Shown here piece after piece: positions 22,674 through 33,413 of a stretch of DNA of 64,000 nt. A model generated the notes under the pieces. That model was not told the DNA's origin, made no database searches, and saw nothing but the letters and a program-made list of their open reading frames with translations. The number at the start of each line of letters is the position of its first letter. The first letter of the stretch is position 1. Source of the stretch: Populus alba. Taxonomy: Eukaryota; Streptophyta; Magnoliopsida; Malpighiales; Salicaceae. The position numbers and the translations under genes are program-made. The stretch covers positions 3,658,001-3,722,000 of the forward strand of contig NC_133302.1 in NCBI RefSeq assembly GCF_005239225.2, read 5' to 3'.

Positions 22674-25600
22674 AGGTATTGTTTTCAACTTTATCGGACT
22701 AAGCTTTGTGCTTTGATGTGTTCAATTTTATTTTTTTTGTGCTTTGTTTTGTTTATTTGTGTTTTATTCATGCATTGTATATATTTCTCTCATGCATCAC
22801 AGGTTTTAATTTTTGAAAGCACACACCAGCTTTAGGTTAGGTGGGGGACTAGCAGCTTACCTTACGACTTGAGTCAAGGTTTAAGTTTGTGTAAACCCCA
22901 ACTCTTTGTTGAGTGCTTAAACTAGTAATAGTTGGACACGTGCCAACCAATTACCTACTGGGCCCCTATATTGCCTTTACAAGGGCGATCACTAGGACAA
23001 CAAGAGACCCTTTTAGAGACCAAGTAGCAAACCTACCCTGTCTCACGTAAAATGAATAGAGCTTGTCTTTAGGATGTATGTGCTATTGTTTTGCATCCGA
23101 GCAAACCCTTCTTGAAGCATCTTGAACTCAAGACTTGTGGGTGACACATTGGTTGTCACTCCGGAAATTTTCATTGTAGAGTTTGGGCAAAAATCATGAT
23201 TCTTGCTCCATCATACAAGAGTTACGACCATATTGTCACCCCTCGAAGGGCGAGTTCATCATATAGATTACATGTTCATACATTTATCATGCATGTACCG
23301 GGTTGAAAAGTAGGTTCCCCCGCACAAGCTGTGCTGCAAGTGATTAAAGAAAGGATGGAAGTGAAGAAAGATGTCACATAGAGACTCATTATCAGATTGA
23401 GTTTGAGAGCATCAAAGGTGAAGTAGCTGGACTCAGATCTGCTCGAACAAGTGTTGAGCATCAAATGGAAAGAAAATGTCTGCACAGTCTTTTGTGGGAA
23501 CACTGCTTGTCCACGTCCAATTGAAGCTGCCTGTCCTTTTCAGTCATGAACAATAACAACGATGCCTTCAGTCATCAACTAATGACAACTCTGATTCCTA
23601 TCCAATTGCACTGTTAAGTGTTCATCGCCTCCACATCATCTAATGGAACCAAACGACTACTAGCCTCCTGTTCATGGTGTATTAGTCTGCTTTGAAGTTA
23701 CTCCAATTATGAGCTCAATTCCAGTTCAGTAACACAAGATGTTGGTCTAAAAAACCATGATCAGACACTGAACTTCTACGTGGTAGAGCTCTCTCTGTAG
23801 AGATTTATTTGTGGATCTGCCAATGGGAAATGCAAAAGGGGATGCATTAATTTCATATGCTTTGAAACTTTTTTCCCACCAGTGGCACCAACAAAAAAAT
23901 TGTAGTAGGCAGAAGAGTCAGACCTGGTCTGATAATATTAGCAGTCGTCAAACTTCAATGTGGCAGAGCTCTCTACAAAAATCCATTTATGGCTCTGCAA
24001 ATTGGGAATGCAAGAGGGGATTTATAAGTTGGATATGCTACCAATATTTCTCTCATCAGTTTCAGCACGAAAACCTCTTAGTAAGTTGAAGAGTCAGACC
24101 TAGTCCGAAAATATGAACAGACATCAAACTTCAACGTAGCAGAGCTCTCTCGGCAGGAATCTGTTTGTGGATCCGCAAGTGGGAAATCCAAGAAGGAATA
24201 CGGTAGTTTCAGATCATCTATGATTTTCCTCCAACAGTGTCAGTTTTTTAAAATGCAAAAGTAGAGAGAAGAGACATGCCTAGACTGAGAAAACATGAAG
24301 AAGACTGAAACTTCAACAGAGCAGGACTTCCTCTATAGGTGTTTGTTTGCTGCACTGTCAGTTGAGAAATCGAAGAGGGGACCAAGGAGTTTTGGATTCA
24401 TCAGGTGCTCTTCCAATAGAGACAATGTGTGATTCCACACGTCGGTAGTGGCGATACTACAAGTTTATGGGCGCTGCCAAGATTACCAAGCTGTTGGAAA
24501 GTTTTCTAACAATCCTCAACCAACCACAACAACATTGGAAGATTGAAATGATGCTGTGAGGATTTGCCGAAGATTTGAACAAGCTATGAAGAGAGGAAAG
24601 ATTGAAGGATCTGCCATGGATTCCAGAGCAATGATGAGAGGTGAATCAGGAGATGACTTTGACAGTGTGAAACCTTAATTATGTGGTCTAGCCAGGTCTC
24701 ACGGTAGCATCAATTGCTCAAATATCTTTGCCAAGATGGACATTCCTCTACCACTTAAGTTTGTCGACCAGCATCTGCCAGATTCCAGAATTTTGTTTGA
24801 CTCCGACAAATCCCATGTAACAACTATTTTCGAGGTGGTTCAATCTAGACAAGAGATGTGTTGTCATGGTGGGGGGTCCTCGGCCATTTTAGTTAAACAG
24901 ATGCAAGAGTTTCAAGAGTCGAGCTCAATTTGCGAAAGATGATGTCGTCAATCATTTTCAGAATGACAAGTGATCGGAATTGCTCGGCAAAACATAGATA
25001 TTGCCAGAGAAGCTAATCTAAGAAGGAGTTAAACTGTCAAGCATTTTTGTTATGGATTTTTGCCATTTTGTTTTGGGATCACATCTCATCCTTGAACGAA
25101 ACATGTCTTTTCTTTGTCTTCTTGTTGTTTTGAAACCAAGAGATACTTCTTTCAAAGGGTATTTTGACAAAATATTTTGATCAAACTCCAACATGCGATA
25201 AAGGTTAATCAATCCTGAAGATTAAAATTGTTTTGATTACAGAAATGACTCGATGCTTGAAAATGACATGAGGTGACCAAACAAATTTTAAGCTCACACA
25301 CAAAATTGAACCACCCATCATTTAGCTAAGTTTTAGCAGTATGCATAATGACATGTAGTGGTTTCGGTAGTTATGGACTCGTGAATCATGACTCTTACAA
25401 GTCCCAATCATTACACTAGATGGGGTCAAAATTTATCGGTTCTAACCGACTTTGCTTGAAATGAGAAAAGGCCATCTTTGATATCCCTTCACTTTCTAAA
25501 AATTATCTCCTTTGTAGTCCCATTTTGAGCTGGATAGAATATTTTTTTTCATAAAAACCTTGACTAGGATCACACCTCACACTGGGGGCAAATGAGAGAT
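22674..25600 (+). mobile_element. T1-family internal DNA, no intact gene
   Basis: Leader and degenerate sequence following the T1 primer site. It holds the tandem repeat at 23758-24440. The end (about 25018-25600) resembles DNA that lies downstream of gag in the same element (about 26880-27340), including the phrases GAAATGAG(G)AAAGGCCATCTTTG and ATCACACC(T/C)...ACTGGG. No pol-like frame was seen. Thus post-gag sequence here precedes gag, which points to an internal junction at about 25585-25640. Confidence 0.6.
23758..24440 (+). repeat. About 180-base tandem repeat, four diverged units
   Basis: Units begin near 23758, 23941, 24115 and 24298 (periods about 183, 174 and 183). Each starts with a form of AACTTCAACGTGGCAGAGCT followed by CTCT, then GGGAAAT(G/C)CAAG, and ends near GAAGAGTCAGACCTGGTCTG. 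Units are well diverged. Confidence 0.8.
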
Positions 25601-25670
25601 ATTTTGAAGACGTTGATATAATTAATGGATAAAGGGGAAGGCTGGGTTGTCATCTGATTTTCAACAAGCC

Positions 25671-26444
25671 ATGCATTTTCAACCAGCATACCGCACGAGA
25701 ATGTCATTTACCATTGATTCTACAGAGAATGAATCTCAAAAGGGCAAAATGGTAAAAGAAGATGAGATGAACAAATTCATTGCCCTAGAACAAAGGATGA
25801 GGGCATTTGAGGGAATTCACCTATATGATCCTATAAAGGTTGCTGAGATGTGTTTGGTGTCCAACGTTGTCATTCCCAAAAAATTTAGAGTGCCAGAATT
25901 TGTTAAATATACGGGAACTCAATGCCCTATAACTCATCTCAAAGCATACTGCAACAAAATGGCTGAGGTGGTTCATGATGAGAAACTGTTGATTCATTTC
26001 TTTCAAGACAGTCTGAGTAATGTTGCCCTCACTTGGTATATGCGGTTGGACAATACCAAGGTTAAAAAATGGAAGGATTTAGTTGATGCCTTTATGAGGC
26101 AATATAAGTTCAATATAGATGTGGGCCCTGATCGATTAAGCTTGCAAGCTATGGAGAAGGATAACAAAGAGTCCATAAGAGAATACGCTCGAAGATGGAG
26201 TAAGGTAGCTGCACAAGTTAACCCTCCCATGTTGGAAAAAGAAATGATCAGTTTATTTTCCAACACCTTTAAAGCTCCATACTTTGAATACTTGGTTAGA
26301 AGCTCTGCACAATATTTTACTGACCTGGTTGTTATAGCTGAGAGGATTGAACAAGTCATTGGGTTAGGTAAGATCGCTAACCCGACTGAGAAGAACGGTT
26401 TCACTGAAGATGGTTGCCAAGGCACTTATCATTTCTATAACTAA
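25671..26444 (+). CDS. Truncated Tat/Ogre-type gag
   Basis: 257 codons from the first ATG at 25671 (an in-frame TAA lies upstream at 25623). The central part has the Tat-lineage gag motifs: FRVPEFVKYTGT, HLKAYCNKM, DEKLLIHFFQDSL, ALTWY, W.DL..AF..QYKFN, SLQAM.....ESIREYARRW, AAQVNPP. It ends shortly after the domain with no zinc knuckle, protease or polymerase following. The equivalent in the young element (51631-52624) ends at the same place, so a short gag seems to be a family trait and not a local accident. The coiled-coil N-terminus seen in that relative is missing here because the recombination junction lies just upstream. Confidence 0.75.
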   Translation: MHFQPAYRTRMSFTIDSTENESQKGKMVKEDEMNKFIALEQRMRAFEGIHLYDPIKVAEMCLVSNVVIPKKFRVPEFVKYTGTQCPITHLKAYCNKMAEVVHDEKLLIHFFQDSLSNVALTWYMRLDNTKVKKWKDLVDAFMRQYKFNIDVGPDRLSLQAMEKDNKESIREYARRWSKVAAQVNPPMLEKEMISLFSNTFKAPYFEYLVRSSAQYFTDLVVIAERIEQVIGLGKIANPTEKNGFTEDGCQGTYHFYN

Positions 26445-27328
26445 TTGCTTCACATCGACTCCTAGAAATCAACTATCTTGAAGATAAAGCTATGGTGATA
26501 TTAGGTCGAAAATGATCTACATTTGATTTCAATTGACTGTTGAAAAGATGTCGTTATCGAGGAGAATGAATGATTGAAATATTCCAGAAATTCCAATCAA
26601 TGATCGTTAAATGTTTAGCCTCTTTATATGTTATCATACCAGTATTCATAGCCCAAGATGTTGTCATAAGTTCTTTCTTGTTGAACTTATTTTCTAAAGT
26701 TTCAATGAAAATAATGAGTTTGTCATGCAATCGTGTTTACGATTAACATTATTCATTTTTTTTTCTGAGAGAGTTTTCTTATAAAAATTCACAAACACAT
26801 CTTTGAAGCCTTGCGCGATCTCATAGATGCAATTCATCTCTTTTACCAAGAAATCAGTTTTCCTACTAGAGTTTTGAAAAAAATTGATCTGGCATTTTGA
26901 TTTCAAAAAAATAATTTGATGTTTATTCAAAAACGATATTTTTGACATTCTACTTGTAGAATGATAAGTGAATCAAGCAACTCCATAATTGAGGTGACTA
27001 AATTATAAAAACAATTGAAAAAAAAAAAGAATAAACACCCTTACCCCATTACTCTTGAATCATGTGTTTTTTAAATGTATGAATAATGGTATGTAGTGAA
27101 CTTGTTGCTCATAACTCATGAAATGCATCTTTGCAAAGAATAAACCATCACACTATACGAGGTCAAAGTTTATTGATCATAGCTGCTTGCGCTTGAAATG
27201 AGGAAAGGCCATCTTTGTTATTCCTTTCACGTTCTAAAAATAAGTACATCCCTTGCAAACCCTTTTTGAGCCTGAATAATTTTTCTTACATAAAAAAATC
27301 CCGACTAAGATCACACCCTACACTGGGA
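26445..27328 (+). other. Post-gag non-coding DNA of the chimeric element
   Basis: AT-rich and colinear (in opposite orientation) with about 50750-51630 of the young element. Short frames here are not conserved between the two copies, so I call no gene. Confidence 0.6.
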
Positions 27329-27557
27329 GCAAGTGAAATTTCAATGATCAAGAAGAATGATAAAGCCGTGAGAAAGCCAAAAGGCAAAAGAGCCCAAGAA
27401 ACACAAATGCTAGGGATCATGCCCACATCACAAGAAAAAAGTAAGGGGCAAGTGAAATTTCAATGATCAAGAAAGATGATAAAGCCGTGAGAAAGCCAAA
27501 AGGCAAAAGAGCCCAAGAAAGTCAAATGCTAGGGGGCATGCCCAAATCACAAGAAAA
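27329..27557 (+). repeat. 119-base direct duplication
   Basis: Two units (27329-27447 and 27448-27557) each starting GCAAGTGAAATTTCAATGAT and ending near CACAAGAAAA. The relative has a matching pair at about 50510-50750, so the duplication predates the split of the two elements. Confidence 0.8.
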
Positions 27558-28811
27558 GGTGATAACCAAGATAAAATGAGTATGTTCTAGCAAAACAATG
27601 AAAAAAGAGGGGCAAATCAAAGAAGAGCGGCAAAAGAAAATATGAATGACGCCAAAAGTCCAACTATTGATCGTGATCTTCAGTCTTTGAAACCCTGAAA
27701 CACTCTTTGAAGTAGAAGTCCTTTCTAATCAAGCAAGCAAGCAATCTAGAACAATAAACAATGCTCTCAAAATGCAAAGAATACTTTTTCATAAGATTCA
27801 TGACATCAAGAATAAACTACTCATTATTATTCATGCTGATAAAAATAAATGTTCAAAAAGAGACAAGTTTTTCTCATACAAAATCTCGAGCTTTTTCTCG
27901 AGCCCTTCACTTCAAAACAAAAGGTCATCTCATGATATATTTTCACCGAAGATCTCATTACCAAACACAAGAGCAAATAATCTCTTTTCCAAGAAAGAAA
28001 ATAACCAAGGAGTTGCAAGATTTCAAAAGCAAATTATTTTGGACTCACATTGAAATAAATTTTGTTTTCAAAATGCAAGATCAGGATTTCAAGATTCATT
28101 CTAGACTCATATTCCTTCACCAAATGAGAGAATGGCCTCTTAAAATCATTATTCATCTAAGTCAGTGATATAGCACACTTGGGGGCAATGACCAGTACAA
28201 GGGGACAACATTGTGTTTAAAGAAAATCTATCATCCCTTACAACAAGACAAGGGGGCATTTTGGTTTACAAAAGACAGCTCGATCCTTTCAGCAAGTGAC
28301 ACCGAATATTTTTAGTAGTGAGATGAGGGGTAATGAATAACCCTCTCAAATTATTTGATGAGATTAGAAAATCTCTAGCAAGCAAGCAGGTCATGATGGG
28401 CACCGCAAAAGCTGAGTTATGTAAACAAATCTGGAAATAAACTTACATGGGCCAACTCGAGTGGGCTAGAAAGCCAAACGACAAAGATGACTCAAATCAG
28501 ATAGCAAGATCTCACCAACCAAGCAACGAGAAGACTAAGAAGAAATGGGGGGCCTATATTTTAAATCAGGTAAAGATGCATGCATATCATCTAAACTTTG
28601 AGACATTGGACAATGAGTGTTGCAAATTTTATTAGAGAAAATTCTAACGGAATCCATCAAGCGGAAGGCCAAGTTGAAATGGCGAACATTGAAATTGCTT
28701 TTGAAAAATTTTCACTTTTGAGAATTTTTCAACCTGGGCAGGCCGCCCATGAGAATTAGGCCACCAGAAAAATCTCTGTATTTTTCCACCACCTTTCAGT
28801 TTCCACACCTG
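27558..28811 (+). other. Non-coding DNA between gag and the minisatellites
   Basis: Colinear with about 49215-50500 of the young element. Several overlapping short frames are open in one copy and interrupted in the other; no domain is recognisable. Confidence 0.6.
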
Positions 28812-30166
28812 AGGTAGTGCATTTTCTATCCTACCTATATTCAAGCGCGCCTTCGAGCCCTCATCTGAGTTCTTTTCGAGCGCGCCTTCGAGCCCTCGAC
28901 CATCAAAGGTAGTGCATTTTCTATCCTACCTCCATTCGAGCGCGCCTTCGAGCCCTCGTCTTATTTACATTCGAGCGCGCCTTCGAGCCCTCGACCATCA
29001 AAGGTAGTGCATTTTCTATCCTACCTATATTCAAGCGCGCCTTCGAGCCCTCATCTGAGTTCTTTTCGAGCGCGCCTTCGAGCCCTCGACCATCAAAGGT
29101 AGTGCATTTTCTATCCTACCTCCATTCGAGCGCGCCTTCGAGCCCTCGACCATCAAAGGTAGTGCATTTTCTATCCTACCTCCATTCGAGCGCGCCTTCG
29201 AGCCCTCGTCTTATTTACATTCGAGCGCGCCTTCGAGCCCTCGACCATTAAAGGTAGTGCATTTTCTATCCTACCTCCATTCGAGCGCGCCTTCGAGCCC
29301 TCGTCTTACATTCGAGCGCGCCTTCGATCCCTCGTCTTATTTATTTTCGAGCGCGCCTTCGAGCCCTCGTCTTACATTCGAGCGCGCCTTCGAGCCCTTG
29401 TCTTACATTCGAGCGCGCCTTCCAACCCTCGTCTTATTTACATTCGAGCGCGCCTTCGAGCCATCGACCATCAAAGGTAGTGCATTTTCTATCCTACCTC
29501 CATTCGAGCGCGCCTTCAAGCCCTCGTCTTACATTCGAGCGTGCCTTCGAGCCCTCGTCTTATTTACATTCGAGCGCGCCTTCAAGCCCTCGTCTTATTT
29601 ATTTTCGAGCGCGCCTTCGAGCCCTCGACCATCAAAGGTAGTGCATTTTTTATCCTACCTCCATTCGAGCGCGCCTTCGAGCCCTCGTCTTACATTCGAG
29701 CGCGCCTTCGAGCCCTCGTCTTATTTATTTTCGAGCGCGCCTTCGAGCCCTCGACCATCAAAGGTAGTGCATTTTCTATCCTACCTCCATTCAAGTGCGC
29801 CTTCGAGCCCTCGTCTTATTTATTTTCTAGCGCGCCTTCGAGCCCTCGACCATCAAAGGTAGTGCATTTTCTATCCTACCTCCATTCGAGCGCGCCTTCG
29901 AGCCCTCGTCTTACATTCGAGCGCACCTTCGAGCCCTCGACCATCAAAGGTAGTGCATTTTCTATCCTACCTCCATTCGAGCGCGCCTTCGAGCCCTCGT
30001 CTTACATTCGAGGGCGCCTTCGAGCCCTCGACCATGAAAGGTAGTGCATTTTCTATCCTACCTCCATTTGAGCGCACCTTCGAGCCCTCGTCTTATCTAT
30101 ATTCGAGCGTGCCTTCGAGCCCTCGTCTTATCTCCATTCGAGCACGCCTTCGAGCCCTCGTCTTAT
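28812..30166 (+). repeat. GC-rich minisatellite (TTCGAGCGCGCCTTCGAGCC core)
   Basis: More than 40 copies of a 20-base core, joined by four kinds of linker: CTCGTCTTA, CTCGTCTTATTTA, CTCATCTGAGTT, or a longer one with ACCATCAAAGGTAGTGCATT, TTCTATCC and TACCTCC. Higher-order units of about 60 to 140 bases result. It lies within a Tat-like element shortly before the 3' LTR. The relative at 48424-49210 has a shorter array with the same core and linkers. Confidence 0.9.
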
Positions 30167-30191
30167 TAAAAAAAAATCCTTATATTTTTCC

Positions 30192-30480
30192 ACTGGGCAG
30201 GTAACCCATTACAATGTGACCATCTGAGCTGGTAACCCATTACAATGTGACCATCTGGGCAGGTAACCCATTACAATGTGGCCATCTGGGCAGGTAACCC
30301 ATTACAATGTGACCATCTGGGCCGGTAACCCATTACAATATACCATCTTATACTGGGCAGGTAACCCATTACAATGTGACCATTTGGGTCGGTAACCCAT
30401 TATAATATACCATCCTATACTGGGTAGGTAACCCATTACAATGTGACCATTTGGGCCGGTAACCCATCACAATATACCAT
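30192..30480 (+). repeat. About 30-base tandem repeat (GGTAACCCATTACAATGTGA)
   Basis: Nine or ten units of GGGCAGGTAACCCATTACAA followed by TGTGACCATCT, some with an ATATACCATC variant. The relative array is at 48024-48399 in opposite orientation. Confidence 0.9.
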
Positions 30481-30828
30481 CACAAAAAAAAAAAATCCTT
30501 GTATTTTTCAATCATTGGGCAGGTCGCTTGGAACAATTATACTACTCGTGAAATTCTTCGCGTTTCTTTTATCATTGGGCAGGTTGCCTACAACAATTTG
30601 ATCCATTTCAAAAAAGAAAAAAAATAAAATAAGTTGTCTCCCAAATGACTTGTTTCTTGATTTCTACATATCTCTGTAAAGGTCATGTGTCAATTTCAAA
30701 GTTTTCAAAACTAAAAAAATAAAAAAAAGAAGCAAAAGTTCTTTCTGTATCTACTTTTCTTTATAAATTTACTACACAAAGCTAAAAGAAAACGAAATTT
30801 TCTAATATCTTTGCATATTAAATATTAT
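30481..30828 (+). other. Non-coding DNA between the tandem arrays and the polypurine tract
   Basis: AT-rich, with two weak GGGCAGGT(C/T)GC remnants of the preceding array (30519 and 30574). No gene. Confidence 0.6.
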
Positions 30829-30842
30829 AAAGAGGGGGCAAC
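30829..30842 (+). other. Polypurine tract of the chimeric element
   Basis: AAAGAGGGGGCAAC directly before the 3' LTR; the same bases precede the LTR of the young relative (minus strand, 47643-47656). Confidence 0.8.
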
Positions 30843-33009
30843 TGTCATAACCCAATTTTTGATACTTTTATTTAATTATTTTATTTTTGTAAAAAAGGTG
30901 ATGAAAAACAAGTAAAATAAAATAAATGAAGAATAAATTAAAATTTGGGTTAAGGGCAATAGAATTGGAAGTTTTTTGGGTTTAATTAAACTTTGAAATT
31001 AATTTAATTAATCCAATCAATGTTTTAATTGAAGAATTAATAAGTTTGGAAATTTACTTAAAATTTGGATTATTTTAATTAATGAAATCAAGAAGAATTA
31101 ATAAGTTTGTGGACTTAATTAAACTTTGATTTAATTAATTAAATAAATTCAAGGACTTAATTGAAATTAATTCAAAAGGAGGCAAAATTAGAAGAATTAA
31201 TAAGTTTGTGGACTTAATTAAACTTTGATTTGATTAATTAAATAAATTCAGGGATTTAATTGAAATTAATCCAAGGGGCAAAATTAAAATTTATTTGATT
31301 AAGGGACCCAATTGATACATTTCAAAACATCAAGGACCAACATATAATCTGCCATTTCCCAAGCCAAACGACGCCGTTTTAGAATCCTTCTGTTCATCAT
31401 CCCTTCATTTTCGCGCGGAGGCAGCCGATTCAACAGGAAATTTGCAGCAAATCGTGGACCACGATCCCGTTCGTGGGGGAAACCGTTGTGAAAGCTGCTG
31501 GCCTTTTAAAAGGCAGAGATGAAACAGAACGAGAGAGGGGATCAAGAGGCAAAAACCGATACAAAAACCCAGAAAAAAGTCACCAGAAGAACACAAGGCG
31601 GCTGACGGAAAAACCCAGAAAATGAAGAGGAAAAAAGACTGATAAAATTAAAATCAGAGGAGCGACGCAGCCCTACCATCTTCTTTGTCCCAAACTCAGC
31701 CCATCGGACGAACGAACAAGAGTAGAAAAGGAACGGAGAAAAACAGAGAACACGAACAGAGCAGCAACAGAAACAAATACAGACGAACACGGAGGAACGA
31801 AACAGAGGTGGAGGAGAAGTTTTGGCCGGCCACCACACCTTCATATATCTTCGTCACCGACCGCCCTCAACTTCGTCTTCACCTTCAGGAGCAACGTCTT
31901 CAGGAGCGGCAGATCACTGGTAAGTCTTCTCTTCTCTCCTATGCATTTTAATTCACTGTTACAGTAGCAGTGAATTATAATTCACTGCTACTGTAGCAGT
32001 GAATTATAATTCATTGGACAGGCGTGCGTTGCGCACGCCTGCCATGCGTCCGGGTCACTGGTCTAGACCAGTGACCCGACTGAGTCAACTGGGTCAAGCC
32101 CAGCCCATGTGGGCTGCGCTCGGCCCAGCCCAAAAAATTAAAAATTAAAAAAATATATAATAAAAATTGTGTAGATAAAAAATATATATATAAATGAATT
32201 TATTTTTTTTTATTTTATTCATTGACAAAAAAAATAAAAAAACATAAAATAAAATAGGATAAATTTATTTAGTATATTCACTGACGCTAGAGTCAGGAAT
32301 AAAAAAAATACTAATGTAAATTTATTTTATTTTATTTCATTTTTTATTTTTTAAGCTACATAGAAAATAAAAAATAATGCGCTTGCGTTAAAAAAATAAT
32401 TTGATAAAGAAATGAATTGATTTTTATTTGTTTATTCACATAAGATAAAATAGGATAAATTTAATTAGTATATTCACTGACGCCAGAGTCAGGAATAAAA
32501 AATACTAATGTAAATTTATTTTGTTTTCGCATGCGTAAAAAATAATTTGATAAAAAAATAAATTTATTTTATTTGTTTATTCACTGGCGCTAGAGTCGGG
32601 AATAAAAAAATACTGATTTAAATTTATTTTGTTTTATACCTGCGTAATATTTATCAACGTCAGAGTTGGAAATATTCGTAGTTAAATATTCACTGGCGCC
32701 AGAGTCAGGAATATTATAAGCAAATCATCATAGCGTAAACTAATAAACATTTAGAAATTTAAGATGAAACCAGCAATGCAGCCTACCTCAGGCAAGACGT
32801 TTAAGGGGTGATAATATCTTCCCTTCTACGTAACCAGTCCCGAACCATAGAATCTCTGTTGACCAGTTAGGGTTCCTAGTGACCATAAAACTAGGTGGCG
32901 ACTCCTTAAACAAGTTATTTTTCCCTAAAAGAACAAGATGTCATATATGTGTTCTTTTTCCATAATTCGAGAATTAATTTTTAAGGCCGCCGGGATGACG
33001 GGTGCGACA
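30843..33009 (+). mobile_element. 3' LTR, Tat-like family E
   Basis: 2167 bases, TGTCATAACCC...GGGTGCGACA; same family as the LTRs at 45566-47642 and 53205-55280, clearly more diverged. It contains a donor-like CTG|GTAAGT at 31920, three long hairpins (arms 31974-31990/31994-32010; 32019-32028/32032-32041; perfect 28-base palindrome 32051-32078) and the conserved U5 block with TGGCGACTCC at 32896-32905. Repeats of TTCACTG(A/G)CGC(C/T)AGAGTC(A/G)GGAAT occur at about 32278, 32474, 32580 and 32690. The outer flank (ATCTT) does not match the flank of the 5' LTR (AAGCC). Confidence 0.88.
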
Positions 33010-33413
33010 ATCTTTTCATAGACAAAAGTAATCTTTCGATAGAGAATCTTCATGTTGATTAGTGTAGTACACTTTTCATTTAACAAACACCTATAAATTA
33101 ATTTGGGCTATCACATGTACCTTAACATATAAGAATAGTTGCTTCCTTTTATAAAAAAAAAAAAAATCATAATATATATTGGTCTCAACAACTTTAATTA
33201 ATATGCAGTCTTAGAAGAGTATTGACTAGAATATGTTGAAACAATACTTTAATATAATAACAATCCTTATAGTTATAACTACGTTATAATTTTCTTTACA
33301 AAATATTTTTGTTCTAAAACTTTATATTTATTCTAGATTTATTAATCAAACTTTAATTTCAATCTGTTTCTTATTCAGGATTTTTCATGATAAAATAGTT
33401 GTGGTTTGTGGCA
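33010..33413. other. 3' flank of the receptor kinase gene
   Basis: About 400 bases of AT-rich DNA between the LTR and the kinase stop codon. It should hold the 3' UTR; no clear poly(A) signal stands out. Confidence 0.5.

Noticed and set aside
28812..30166. CRISPR-like look of regularly spaced repeats
   Set aside because: Spacers are themselves repeated, units vary in length, the setting is a plant retrotransposon, and no cas genes exist.
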